Shown here one piece after another: positions 40,809 to 49,352 of a stretch of DNA of 64,000 nt; within the stretch, counting starts at the first letter, position 1; each line of letters starts with the position of its first letter. Both the position numbers and the translations under genes were made by a program. The stretch comes from Bog-756 sp963701325. Its GTDB lineage: Bacteria > Actinomycetota > Acidimicrobiia > Acidimicrobiales > RAAP-2. Under the pieces are notes generated by a model that did not search any database, had not been told where the DNA came from, and worked only from the letters and a program-made list of their open reading frames with translations. Location of the stretch: assembly GCA_963701325.1 (NCBI GenBank), contig OY969604.1:3534001-3598000 (forward strand), given 5' to 3'.

Positions 40809-42647
40809 CTACGCGCCAGCTTTGCGTGAACGGCTTCGGAGTCGGCCCCGGACGGTCTGGTCGAGGATCACCTTGCGGAGACGGACCGTCGCCGGGGTGA
40901 CCTCGACGCATTCGTCGTCGGTGATGAACTCGAGGGCCTGCTCGAGAGAGAGCAGCAACGGGGGAGTGAGGCGGATGGCCTCGTCGGCGGCGGCCGAGCG
41001 GATGTTGGTCTGCTTCTTCTCCTTGGTGGGGTTCACGTCCATCTCGTCGTCGCGGGCGTTCTCGCCCACGATCATGCCTTCGTACACCTCGGTCCCCGGT
41101 CCGACCAGCAGCATCCCTCTCTCCTGGAGGCTCATCAGGGTGTAGCCGGTGGTGATCCCGCGCCGATCGGCCACCATCGACCCGTTCCGCTTGGTCTTGA
41201 GCTCGCCGTGCCAGGGTTCCCAACCGTCGAAGACGTGGTGGAGCATGCCGGTTCCTCGTGTCTCGGTCATGAATTCGGTGCGGAAGCCGACCAGGCCTCG
41301 GGCGGGGACGCGGAAGTCCATCCGCACCCAGCCAGTGCCGTGGTTGACCATCTCGACGAGGGAGCCCTTGCGCAGGGCCATCATCTGGGTGACCACCCCG
41401 AGGTAGTCGTCCGGCACGTCGATGGCCACGCGCTCGATCGGCTCATGGAGCTTGCCGTCGACTTCTCGTGTGACGACCTGGGGTTTGCCCACCGTCATCT
41501 CGAACCCTTCGCGGCGCATGGTCTCGACGAGCACGGCCAGCTGGAGCTCGCCGCGGCCCTGGACCTCCCAGGTGTCGGGCCGCTCTGTGGGGTTGACGCG
41601 CAGTGAGACGTTGCCGACGAGCTCGGCCTCGAGGCGCCCGAGGATCTGGCGGGCGGTGAGCTTCGAGCCGTCTACTCCCGCAAGGGGCGACGTGTTGATG
41701 CCGATGGTCATGGCGAGACTGGGCTCGTCGACGGTGATGATGGGCAAGGGCCGCGGGTCGTCGGGGTCGGCCAGAGTCTCGCCGATGGTGATCTCGTCCA
41801 TGCCGGCGACCGCGGCGATCTCCCCGGGGCCGGCTTCGGCGGTGTCGACCCTGTCCAGAGCGTCGGTCACGTAGAGCTCGGTGATCCGGGTCCGCTCGAT
41901 GGTTCCATCGGTCCGGCACCAGGCCACCGTCGCCCCCTTCTTGAGTGTGCCGTTGTGGATGCGGCAGATGGCGAGCCGGCCGACATACGGGGAGGCGTCG
42001 AGGTTGGACACGATGGCCTGTAAGGGGGCATCAGGGTCGAAGCGTGGGGCCGGAATACGGTCGAGGATGGCCTGGAACAGGGGCTCGAGGTCGATCCCCT
42101 CGATCCCCTTGTCGGTGGCCGCCCAACCGGCCCGGGCGTTGGCGTAGAGGATCGGGAAGTCGATCTGGTGCTCGTCGGCGTCGAGGTCGAGGAAGAGCTC
42201 CTCGACCTCGTGGATCACCTCGTCGATCCGGGCATCGGGGCGGTCCACCTTGTTGACCACCAGCACGACCGGGAGTCGGGCCTGGAGGGTCTTGCGCAGC
42301 ACGAACCGGGTCTGGGGGAGCGGGCCCTCCGAAGCATCGACCAGGAGCAGGACCCCGTCGACCATGGTCAGGCCCCGTTCGACCTCGCCGCCGAAGTCGG
42401 CGTGCCCAGGGGTGTCGATGATGTTGATCTTGACCCCGCCGTGCAGGACGGCGGTGTTCTTGGCCAGGATGGTGATGCCTTTCTCGCGCTCCAGGTCACC
42501 CGAGTCGAGCACCCGCTCGTTGACCGACTCGTTTGCCCGGAATGCGCCCGACTGCCAGAGCATGGCGTCGACCAGGGTGGTCTTGCCGTGGTCGACGTGG
42601 GCCACGATGGCCACGTTGCGGATGTCGTCGCGGGTCAGAAGGGGCAT
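40809..42647 (-). CDS. typA: Ribosome-associated GTPase TypA/BipA
   Basis: The 612-residue translational GTPase has G1 AHVDHGKTTL, the switch region ITILAKNTA, G3 DTPGHADFGG, G4 NKVDRPDA, then EF-G-like domains and the BipA-specific C-terminal domain (RRGITTGYTLMSLQERG and GEN-ARDDEMDVNPTKEKKQTNIRS). It binds the ribosome in the EF-G site and supports 50S assembly and stress adaptation. The length matches family members. TAGCCT (42657-42662) lies nine bases before ATG 42647. Confidence 0.97.
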   Translation of the reverse strand: MPLLTRDDIRNVAIVAHVDHGKTTLVDAMLWQSGAFRANESVNERVLDSGDLEREKGITILAKNTAVLHGGVKINIIDTPGHADFGGEVERGLTMVDGVLLLVDASEGPLPQTRFVLRKTLQARLPVVLVVNKVDRPDARIDEVIHEVEELFLDLDADEHQIDFPILYANARAGWAATDKGIEGIDLEPLFQAILDRIPAPRFDPDAPLQAIVSNLDASPYVGRLAICRIHNGTLKKGATVAWCRTDGTIERTRITELYVTDALDRVDTAEAGPGEIAAVAGMDEITIGETLADPDDPRPLPIITVDEPSLAMTIGINTSPLAGVDGSKLTARQILGRLEAELVGNVSLRVNPTERPDTWEVQGRGELQLAVLVETMRREGFEMTVGKPQVVTREVDGKLHEPIERVAIDVPDDYLGVVTQMMALRKGSLVEMVNHGTGWVRMDFRVPARGLVGFRTEFMTETRGTGMLHHVFDGWEPWHGELKTKRNGSMVADRRGITTGYTLMSLQERGMLLVGPGTEVYEGMIVGENARDDEMDVNPTKEKKQTNIRSAAADEAIRLTPPLLLSLEQALEFITDDECVEVTPATVRLRKVILDQTVRGRLRSRSRKAGA

Positions 42648-42656
42648 GGGGGGAGA

Positions 42657-42662
42657 AGGCTA
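42657..42662 (-). promoter_or_regulatory. Candidate -10 box TAGCCT for typA
   Basis: On the minus strand TAGCCT ends nine bases before ATG 42647. Confidence 0.4.
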
Positions 42663-42728
42663 CCGGTCTACCGGGACCGGTCGGACCCGGCCTTTGGCCA
42701 CGATGGCAACCCTCGCTGCCGCCCGCAA

Positions 42729-44777
42729 CTACGACGCCGCAGTGCAGATCCCTGAACCCACCGCGATGGAGCCCGCGATTGGCCAGGTGAGGGCTGTCGT
42801 CGACGGGGTGGACTGAGCGGGCGGGCATTGCGGCTCGGACCCTTGGTAGCTCTCGGCAGACGAGTCCAGGTTCCATGATGGAGTTCCGGGCGTGAGGTAG
42901 TAGGGCGGCGAGTACAACGCGAGCCGCGGGTCGTAGTTGTAGTCCTTGCCGTACCCGGTGGCGATTGCGCCTCCGCTGAAGGTGCCCACCGCTCCTCGCG
43001 AGTTCTGCTGGATCGAGCCGTAGATCGTCAGCGACCCCTCGACTCCCGATGCACCGTGGTTGTTGACGGCGAACGACTGCTGGAGGGCGAGGATCGACCC
43101 GTCGACAGTGAGTCCGGCGCTTCCCCCGCTTTTGGGGCTGCCGGACGAGGTTGCCGGGTCGCAGAGTGGCGCGGTGGACGCGGTCAGGGGATCGGTGAGC
43201 ACGGGGACCGCGTTGTTGCAGCTGGCGAGCACGTTGCCATTCGAGTCGACCGGGCGGGAGATCTCCACGAAGTTGTAGGCGATGAGCCCGAGCACGTCAT
43301 TGGGGGTCGCACCGGTGGCGCTGTTGTAATTGCACAGGCTCTCATGAGCGGTGCCCTTCCAGGAGAGGCAGTCGGCGTACTTGATCGGACCGTCGATGAC
43401 GACGTCGTTGTTGGCACTGACGGTGAGATGTCCAGAGAGACTGCCCTGGACGAAGACGTCCCCCTCGGTGTCCGGTGAAGAGGTCTGACCCTCGTAGCAG
43501 CCCGGGCAGGTCGCCTGGGTCTGCGTGTCGTAGGTGCAGGTGCCACGGCCGCCCCCGCAGGCGGCCTGGTAGCCGTCGAAGGGGTTCACCCCGGCGATGG
43601 TCGGGTTCGACGCGGGGTTCTGGTCCACGTAGATCACCCCGTTGGCCGGCAGGGGGGCGCTGGTCGTGCCGTTGGTGGGACAGGTGCTGGTGTCGGTCGA
43701 AAGGTCGAGGTTGGCGTCGGTCGCCGATTCGGGGCTCAGCACCTTCATCGTCGAGCCGGTGAGGGTGATGGTGGTCGGTCCGACGTAGTAGCACCCGTTG
43801 GCTTGCGCGTAGCTACCGAGCTTGAGGTTGTCGGGGGGGATGGTCTCGATGTTCTTTGCGCTGTGGCTGCTCAGGGCGGCGTTGTAATTTCCCATGTCGC
43901 TGGTGGCGGCATTCGCGCAGGTGCCGGGCGGTGTGGCGCTTGGCGGACTGCCGTTGGACCCATCCTCCGGGTCGACGAATTGGCAGCTCGGATCGGCGGT
44001 CGTCGCGCTCCAATAGGGAGAGGTGGTTCCGAAGTTCGGCTTCCCGTCCACGAAGATCGAGTCGTTGGAGAAGACGGGGCCGTTGAGGGTGTCGGCCGAA
44101 ATGAAGTACACCGGCGTGCAACCCCCGCTGTTCGAGTACCCGGTCGCCCACCAGTACTGGCAACTGGATGGAACGCCAGCGGACTCGAAGTTCGTCCACC
44201 ACACGTTGTTGAGGAAGCCGTTCGCCGGGACGAACTTGGCGATGGTCGAGTAATAGACGTCCTTGCCGCTGAACCCAGCCGCTCCGACGATCTGGACCTG
44301 GAGGCTGCTCAGCACATACGTGGTGGGGTCGATCACCGCCTGGGGATTGTCGAACTTGTAGTACTCAGGGATGACCCCGTTCCCGAGGTCGGTGTCCGGC
44401 ACCTCGCTCCAGGTTCCGTAGTTCAGCCCTGCACACTGGGCGTTCCCGTTGGTCGAGCTGTTGCATGCCGCGAGATAGGGGTCGGTGTTGATGGCCTGCT
44501 GGTAGGCGCTGAGGCCCGACGCCAGCGCGCGGTAGGCGTACCGCTGGATGCTGGCCTGGGTCACGAGCGGGTCGTTGTTTGCGATGGTGCTCACCATCAC
44601 GGCACCGACCGTGGCGAGCAGGATGGTGATGGCGATGACTAGCACGAGTGCAGTTTGGCCCGAATCGCGCACGGCACCCCGGAGGCGTCGCCCCGGAGAC
44701 ACCGACCGGATGGGGGTCGTCTTCCCGTGGATCGTGCCCTGTCTGCGGGGACGCCTGGGTCTGCGGATCGAGGACAT
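42729..44777 (-). CDS. PilX-like minor pilin / pilus assembly protein
   Basis: The 682-residue protein has a basic N-terminus of about 38 residues, then SGQTALVLVIAITILLATVGAVMVS, which resembles PilX_N. Position +5 after the putative cleavage glycine (Gly40) is not Glu, as in GspK-like tip pseudopilins. The exported part is Ser/Thr/Asn-rich with many cysteines (CNSSTNGNAQC, CGGGRGTC, CPGCYEG) and parallel beta-like stretches (GDVFVQGSLSGHLTVSANNDVVIDGPIKYADC). It is last of three overlapping or abutting genes; the gap to the PilW-like gene is five bases. It probably joins the other two in a pilus tip or secretion pseudopilus. Confidence 0.72.
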   Translation of the reverse strand: MSSIRRPRRPRRQGTIHGKTTPIRSVSPGRRLRGAVRDSGQTALVLVIAITILLATVGAVMVSTIANNDPLVTQASIQRYAYRALASGLSAYQQAINTDPYLAACNSSTNGNAQCAGLNYGTWSEVPDTDLGNGVIPEYYKFDNPQAVIDPTTYVLSSLQVQIVGAAGFSGKDVYYSTIAKFVPANGFLNNVWWTNFESAGVPSSCQYWWATGYSNSGGCTPVYFISADTLNGPVFSNDSIFVDGKPNFGTTSPYWSATTADPSCQFVDPEDGSNGSPPSATPPGTCANAATSDMGNYNAALSSHSAKNIETIPPDNLKLGSYAQANGCYYVGPTTITLTGSTMKVLSPESATDANLDLSTDTSTCPTNGTTSAPLPANGVIYVDQNPASNPTIAGVNPFDGYQAACGGGRGTCTYDTQTQATCPGCYEGQTSSPDTEGDVFVQGSLSGHLTVSANNDVVIDGPIKYADCLSWKGTAHESLCNYNSATGATPNDVLGLIAYNFVEISRPVDSNGNVLASCNNAVPVLTDPLTASTAPLCDPATSSGSPKSGGSAGLTVDGSILALQQSFAVNNHGASGVEGSLTIYGSIQQNSRGAVGTFSGGAIATGYGKDYNYDPRLALYSPPYYLTPGTPSWNLDSSAESYQGSEPQCPPAQSTPSTTALTWPIAGSIAVGSGICTAAS

Positions 44778-44782
44778 GGTTC

Positions 44783-45745
44783 TTATCCCACCAGTGCGCT
44801 GTAGAGGTACGAAGTCGAGGACAGGCGGTACACGGTGAACGAGTTCTCCTGCATGCTGCCTCCCTGCACGTGAACCTGGATGTCGACCTGCACACTCTGG
44901 ACGTTGTCGGCGGGGCAGTTCGAGCTGGTGGGGTCGCCGTTCGGGTTGGTGGTCGGAGCGTTACAGGTTGCAAACCCGGGCAGGACGCCGCTCGGGTTGC
45001 CGACAGGCGTGGTCGATGCTGTTCCGCCCGCATTGGCGACATAGGTTGCCGAGTAGGGGTCCAGGGTGTTGTACGTGAAGATTGGCGTGGCGGAGAGGAC
45101 CGGGGTGAGGGGCGAACCCGAGAGGGTGAGGCCGTTCACGACGTTGTTGATGGTGACCACTCGGGTACCCGACGCCGACCAGGTGCAGACCGTGGTAGCG
45201 GTGAGCGAGAATGGACAGTTCGCGGTGGCCGGGTACTCGGTGATCGTGAACTGTGCAGTGGGGAACTTGCATCCCGAGCATTTGGTGGGGGTCGAGAGGG
45301 CCATCACCACCTTGGCGGGGCCCATCACGGTGCCGCCTGGCGTGGGGGGTAGCGCCAAGTTGGCGTAGAAGGTAGTCGAGTAGGAACCGATCGTGGCCGT
45401 TGGGAACGGTGGGCAGGGGACGTTGGCTACAGCGCAGGCCCCTCCCACCGTCGTGGGGAGCGTGGGGGCGGGTTCGACTTCGCTACGGAAGAGTCGCTGG
45501 ATGATGACAGAGCTGGGCAGGAGCTGGTCGGTCCCGGCGTAGGTCGAGGTCACCGTGGCACCGACGTTGAGGTACGTCGTGAGCACGGTTCCCATGATCC
45601 CGAACAGCACCAGCAGCGCGACGAAGGCGACCATGAGCTCGACCATGGTGAGCCCGTCGTCACCGAGATCCGGCCATCCTCGGTCGTCGTCGGCGCCGTG
45701 GTGCCGCCGGCCGCAGCGCGGCGCTTCCCGCAGACCGGCCGTCAT
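44783..45745 (-). CDS. PilW-like prepilin-type protein
   Basis: The 320-residue protein has a type IV prepilin signal: leader ending GDDG (Gly31), then LTMVELMVAFVALLVLFGIMG with Glu at +5. The long leader of 31 residues is typical of minor pilins. The secreted part is Thr/Pro-rich and has several cysteine pairs (CAVANVPC, CSGCKF, CPFSLTATTVC). A prepilin peptidase would cut it before assembly. ATG 45745 overlaps the preceding stop (ATGA). It is the middle gene of the minor-pilin trio. Confidence 0.8.
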   Translation of the reverse strand: MTAGLREAPRCGRRHHGADDDRGWPDLGDDGLTMVELMVAFVALLVLFGIMGTVLTTYLNVGATVTSTYAGTDQLLPSSVIIQRLFRSEVEPAPTLPTTVGGACAVANVPCPPFPTATIGSYSTTFYANLALPPTPGGTVMGPAKVVMALSTPTKCSGCKFPTAQFTITEYPATANCPFSLTATTVCTWSASGTRVVTINNVVNGLTLSGSPLTPVLSATPIFTYNTLDPYSATYVANAGGTASTTPVGNPSGVLPGFATCNAPTTNPNGDPTSSNCPADNVQSVQVDIQVHVQGGSMQENSFTVYRLSSTSYLYSALVG

Positions 45746-48700
45746 CCCGTCACCAGCACCGGCTTGGGGAGTGCGTAGGTGCCGTTCCCGGAGCTCGCGC
45801 CGCTCAGGGTCTCGGTGTTGCCCAAGACCACCAGGGTGCCGTAACCAGTCCCGTTGACGGAGAGCGTGTACGTGCCATAGGGGACACCGGTACGGCTGAG
45901 CCCGTCGGCCCCGGTGCTCGGAAGCGTGTAGGTGTCAGCGCTGCACCCGCCAGCCGCAACGGTCACCAGCGTGACCGGGACTCCGGCGTGGGCGAGGCCG
46001 GAGATGGGCGAGCTCACCTGGATCGACGCCAGGCCCAAGGGGACCGTTGTGGTGGGCATCCCGGTCGTCGTACCCGAGATGCCTCCGGGGACGGTAAGCA
46101 CCTGGTCGCCGTTGTAAGCATTCGCCTCGCTCGGACAGTCTCCGGCGAAGAGGTTGTAGCCGCCGGAGAAGGGAAAGACCAGCGGGAGCGAGGTCACGTT
46201 CGTGGCGGCACCGGCAGTGACCGCGTTCACATAGGTCTGGTTCGCGGTGATACCCGAGTTGAGGCCGGAGTTGTTGATCTCGATCGGCACACCCGCCGCG
46301 GCGTTCCCGGAGAGGCCGATCGGTGACACGTCAGCCCAGCTGCCGGTCGGGCCCGTGCTCGAGGTCAGGACGACTGCGCCACTGGGGGTGGCGCCGACAG
46401 CGGCGCACGTCCCCGTGGCACCGCCGGTGCAGGCCACGCTGTCGAAGTAGAGCATGTTGTCGGACGACGGCAGCCCCGAACCGGATGAGGCGGCCGCCCA
46501 GGAGGTCGTCGTACCACCCAGGTTGGAGGTCGAGATGAGGAATCCCGCTGGCGACCCGCTGACCGTGCCGGTGGCCGTGACGAGACACGAGGCGGCGGCG
46601 GGGCAGGTCGCCTGGCCGAGGGAGGTCACCGTGCCCGTGCCGTTGGGCACGGTGTCGGAATGCCAGGTGTCAGACGAGCTCGCGCTGATGGTGAAGGTGA
46701 AGATGATCGGGGTGCCGGCGCTGTTCCCGATGCCCACACACGTCGTGGTCGATGGGCAGACGAGCTGGGTCAGCGCAGAGACGGTGCTGGCTCCGTTGAG
46801 GGGGAACTCGGCAGTCAGCGGTCCGGCCGTGGCGCCCCAGAGGAGCAGCGCTCCCGTGGTCGCGCCCGATGTTCCCGTGCCCACCACCAGGCATTTGGTG
46901 GTCAACGGGCAGGTGATCGACGAGAGTGACGAGACGGTCGCCCCGCTGATGGTGTCAGCGGTCCAGGCAACCGCGGAACCGAGGCCGGAGGCGGCAATGC
47001 CGGAGAGGGTGATCGGGGACGAAGCGGCGATGCCGATCTTGCCGGTGCCGATCGCCAGGCAGGTCGACGTGGTCGGGCAGACCACTTGGGTGAGAGCGGA
47101 GACGGTGAACCCGGTGGCAGTCCCGGCGACCCAGGCTCCTGCGGCCGCCGGCCCGGACACGATGATCGGCGTCGACGACGTGGTGCCGAGGGCCACACAT
47201 CCGTTGGCCGCTGCGGGACACTGGAGGCCGTAGAGCGAAGTGGTGGCCGGCACCGTGTCCGACACCCAGGCGTCGCTGCTGGCGCCGATGGTGCCGGTCA
47301 GGACGACCCCGGCGCCGCCGCTGGTCTTCCCGATCGCCACGCACTGGGTGGCGGTCGGGCACGCCACCTGGGTGAGGAGCGCGCCGGCGGTGCTCACCCC
47401 CAGTCCGGTGAGCGAGTCGGCGGTGAACGACGGCGGGGAACCGGTCGACCCACGAAGGATCACGGCCCCACCCGAGCCGTAGCCCACCCCGATGCAGGCA
47501 GTGGTTGCGGCGCAGGCCGACGACGTGATCCGGGTGACCGTGCCGGCTCCGGGAACGACGGGAGTGGACCAGGTCGTGCCGTTCGACCAGGAGACCTCGG
47601 CGGTGGCGTTGGCGTTCTCACCGGTGGCAACGCAGGTGATGGTGCCCGCTCCCGGGCAGACCACCCCGTCCTCTACGGACGTCGTCGACGGGTAGGTGAA
47701 GTTCACCGTGCTGGCCTGGTCGTACGAGGGGAAGTTGGAGGGGGCGATCGCCTGGATCCGGGTGACGGCGCCCACGACCACGGTGATCGTCGGAACCGTC
47801 CCCTGGGGGAGACTGCTGGGTGGGCTCCAGACGTGGTTGGTGTAGCTACCGGCGGGCGCCGAGGCTCCTCCCGACGCGTTGGTAACGAACACCGGGCTCC
47901 CGTAGGTGGAGCCGGGTGGGGTCCCCGACACGGGCTGACCGATCGAGACGGTATAGGTGCCGGGCTTGACCTGGGCGAACACGCATCCGTAGGCGTCCGG
48001 GTAGAGGTTGAGGACCTGCGGGCCGGTGAAGGTGACCGGGATCGCGGTCACCCGCTCGCTCCACGGGTTCCCCTGGGCGTCCGAGGCCGTCGAGTCGCCG
48101 GTGACCTGGAGGGCCAGGAAGCCAAGTGTCTGCACGCCGAACGGCGGGTAGTTGATCATCTCGCTGTCCTGGACGCTGTTCTGGTCGGCGTTCGGACCCC
48201 AGGAGACGGTCACGGTGAGCTTGAGCAGTTGGGGCGTGCCGGAAGTGCACAGATTGGGTTTCGGGTTCTGCTTCACCGTGGCACCCACCGCCACGGTCCC
48301 GGTCCCCCCGGTGACCCCGATAAGGGCTGCCGGAGAGGCCTGGATCCCTGTGTAGTAGACGGTCTGCACCCCGTTCGACGAGACCACCTTTGCCGTCTGC
48401 GGACTTGCGACGGACGCTGGGGTGAAGTTGTTCACGTTCGCCACCAGGATGGTTGCGGACGGCAACGTGAGACTCGAGGCCCCGTTGTAGGTGGTCGAGA
48501 CCACCCCCGAGTTCTGGACCGACTCCCACTCGTACTTGGACGAGAGGGCGTAGACGGTGCTCCCCCGGGTCTCGGTGGGTGTGGCGATCTCGGTCTGGGT
48601 CACCGTGCCCGACATGGTCCCTGTCGAGCTGTTGCACGGGTTCGAGGCACAGGTGAGCACGTTGCCCGCAGTCGACGTATAGGAGACGGGGACGATCACC

Positions 48701-49191
48701 GCCGAGGCACCTGTTCCGGTGGTGACTTGGGCGACCTGCGGCGCGCTGGCCGACGCAGCGGCGAAGCTCGCCGTCGACGTGACGCTGATGCTCGTCACCG
48801 CGTTGAGAGCTGCTCCGACGGAAGCGCCGGTCACCGAGGTGGTGAAGGTCGGGGAGGGCCCGGAGGGTGGTTCCGCGGTGTCGACGATGACCGCGCCCGA
48901 GTTTGGGTTGACAGGCGGCGACGTGTTGGCGAGTGTCTCGACCCACCGCTCGGCGATGGACAGCGCCGTCAGTCGGTTGTTCGCCTGCCCGGCCTCCACG
49001 ACAGAGGTGGTGAAGAGATACGAGAGCGGGATGAGGGCGACCATGAGTACGACGAACGCCACCAGTACTTCGATCAGCGTGAGCCCGTCGTCCCCGTGTC
49101 GGCCCGCGGCCCGCTGTTCGGTGTGTTTGCGCACCGAAGCGATGGCGGTGCCCCAGGTGCGGGTTCCGGAGTGGTGTTCGGGTGTGTACAT
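45742..49191 (-). CDS. Giant prepilin (PilV-like) with about nine Cys-pair propeller-like repeats
   Basis: A 1149-residue protein. The leader ends GDDG (Gly36), followed by LTLIEVLVAFVVLMVALIPLS with Glu at +5, a clear type III-like prepilin signal. A Ser/Thr-rich region follows. Between about 46390 and 47700 there are some nine tandem repeats of 48-55 residues, each with a Cys pair, e.g. LTQVVCPTTSTCLAIGTG, LSSITCPLTTKCLVVGTG and LTQLVCPSTTTCVGIGNS. This periodicity suggests a beta-propeller. The C-terminus has a carboxypeptidase-regulatory-like domain (GVPYGTYTLSVNGTGYGTLVV). ATG 49191 is chosen because it gives a normal leader. The likely role is a pilus-tip adhesin or sensor; the pilus motor genes are not in the window. 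Confidence 0.8.
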   Translation of the reverse strand: MYTPEHHSGTRTWGTAIASVRKHTEQRAAGRHGDDGLTLIEVLVAFVVLMVALIPLSYLFTTSVVEAGQANNRLTALSIAERWVETLANTSPPVNPNSGAVIVDTAEPPSGPSPTFTTSVTGASVGAALNAVTSISVTSTASFAAASASAPQVAQVTTGTGASAVIVPVSYTSTAGNVLTCASNPCNSSTGTMSGTVTQTEIATPTETRGSTVYALSSKYEWESVQNSGVVSTTYNGASSLTLPSATILVANVNNFTPASVASPQTAKVVSSNGVQTVYYTGIQASPAALIGVTGGTGTVAVGATVKQNPKPNLCTSGTPQLLKLTVTVSWGPNADQNSVQDSEMINYPPFGVQTLGFLALQVTGDSTASDAQGNPWSERVTAIPVTFTGPQVLNLYPDAYGCVFAQVKPGTYTVSIGQPVSGTPPGSTYGSPVFVTNASGGASAPAGSYTNHVWSPPSSLPQGTVPTITVVVGAVTRIQAIAPSNFPSYDQASTVNFTYPSTTSVEDGVVCPGAGTITCVATGENANATAEVSWSNGTTWSTPVVPGAGTVTRITSSACAATTACIGVGYGSGGAVILRGSTGSPPSFTADSLTGLGVSTAGALLTQVACPTATQCVAIGKTSGGAGVVLTGTIGASSDAWVSDTVPATTSLYGLQCPAAANGCVALGTTSSTPIIVSGPAAAGAWVAGTATGFTVSALTQVVCPTTSTCLAIGTGKIGIAASSPITLSGIAASGLGSAVAWTADTISGATVSSLSSITCPLTTKCLVVGTGTSGATTGALLLWGATAGPLTAEFPLNGASTVSALTQLVCPSTTTCVGIGNSAGTPIIFTFTISASSSDTWHSDTVPNGTGTVTSLGQATCPAAASCLVTATGTVSGSPAGFLISTSNLGGTTTSWAAASSGSGLPSSDNMLYFDSVACTGGATGTCAAVGATPSGAVVLTSSTGPTGSWADVSPIGLSGNAAAGVPIEINNSGLNSGITANQTYVNAVTAGAATNVTSLPLVFPFSGGYNLFAGDCPSEANAYNGDQVLTVPGGISGTTTGMPTTTVPLGLASIQVSSPISGLAHAGVPVTLVTVAAGGCSADTYTLPSTGADGLSRTGVPYGTYTLSVNGTGYGTLVVLGNTETLSGASSGNGTYALPKPVLVTG

Positions 49192-49205
49192 GTCGCCGAA
49201 TTGCA

Positions 49206-49211
49206 ACGGTA
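49206..49211 (-). promoter_or_regulatory. Weak candidate -10 box TACCGT for the minor-pilin operon
   Basis: On the minus strand TACCGT ends 14 bases before ATG 49191. A 16-base inverted repeat (49218-49233, arms AGGAACG and CGTTCCT) lies just upstream and could be an operator. Confidence 0.3.
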
Positions 49212-49302
49212 GAGCTGAGGAACGGACGTTCCTAGGCGTGATTCCACCTATACGGCGATAAACGACCTGTTCGTGCCTGAACTTGAGCGCACGACCGCTG
49301 GT

Positions 49303-49314
49303 GCGACCGGTCGC
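49303..49314 (-). terminator. Short palindrome GCGACCGGTCGC after the acyl-CoA dehydrogenase gene
   Basis: A perfect 12-base palindrome lies about 40 bases past the stop at 49353. No T tract follows, and a hairpin without a loop would open to a shorter stem, so a terminator role is weak. Confidence 0.25.
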
Positions 49315-49352
49315 GCCTGGGGCGCTCAGGCCCGGAAGGGCACCCTCGGCCC

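Noticed and set aside
49192..49352. A c-di-GMP riboswitch controlling the minor-pilin operon
   Set aside because: The 160-base upstream region lacks the conserved GEMM strings, and the only symmetric element is a 16-base inverted repeat better suited to protein binding.
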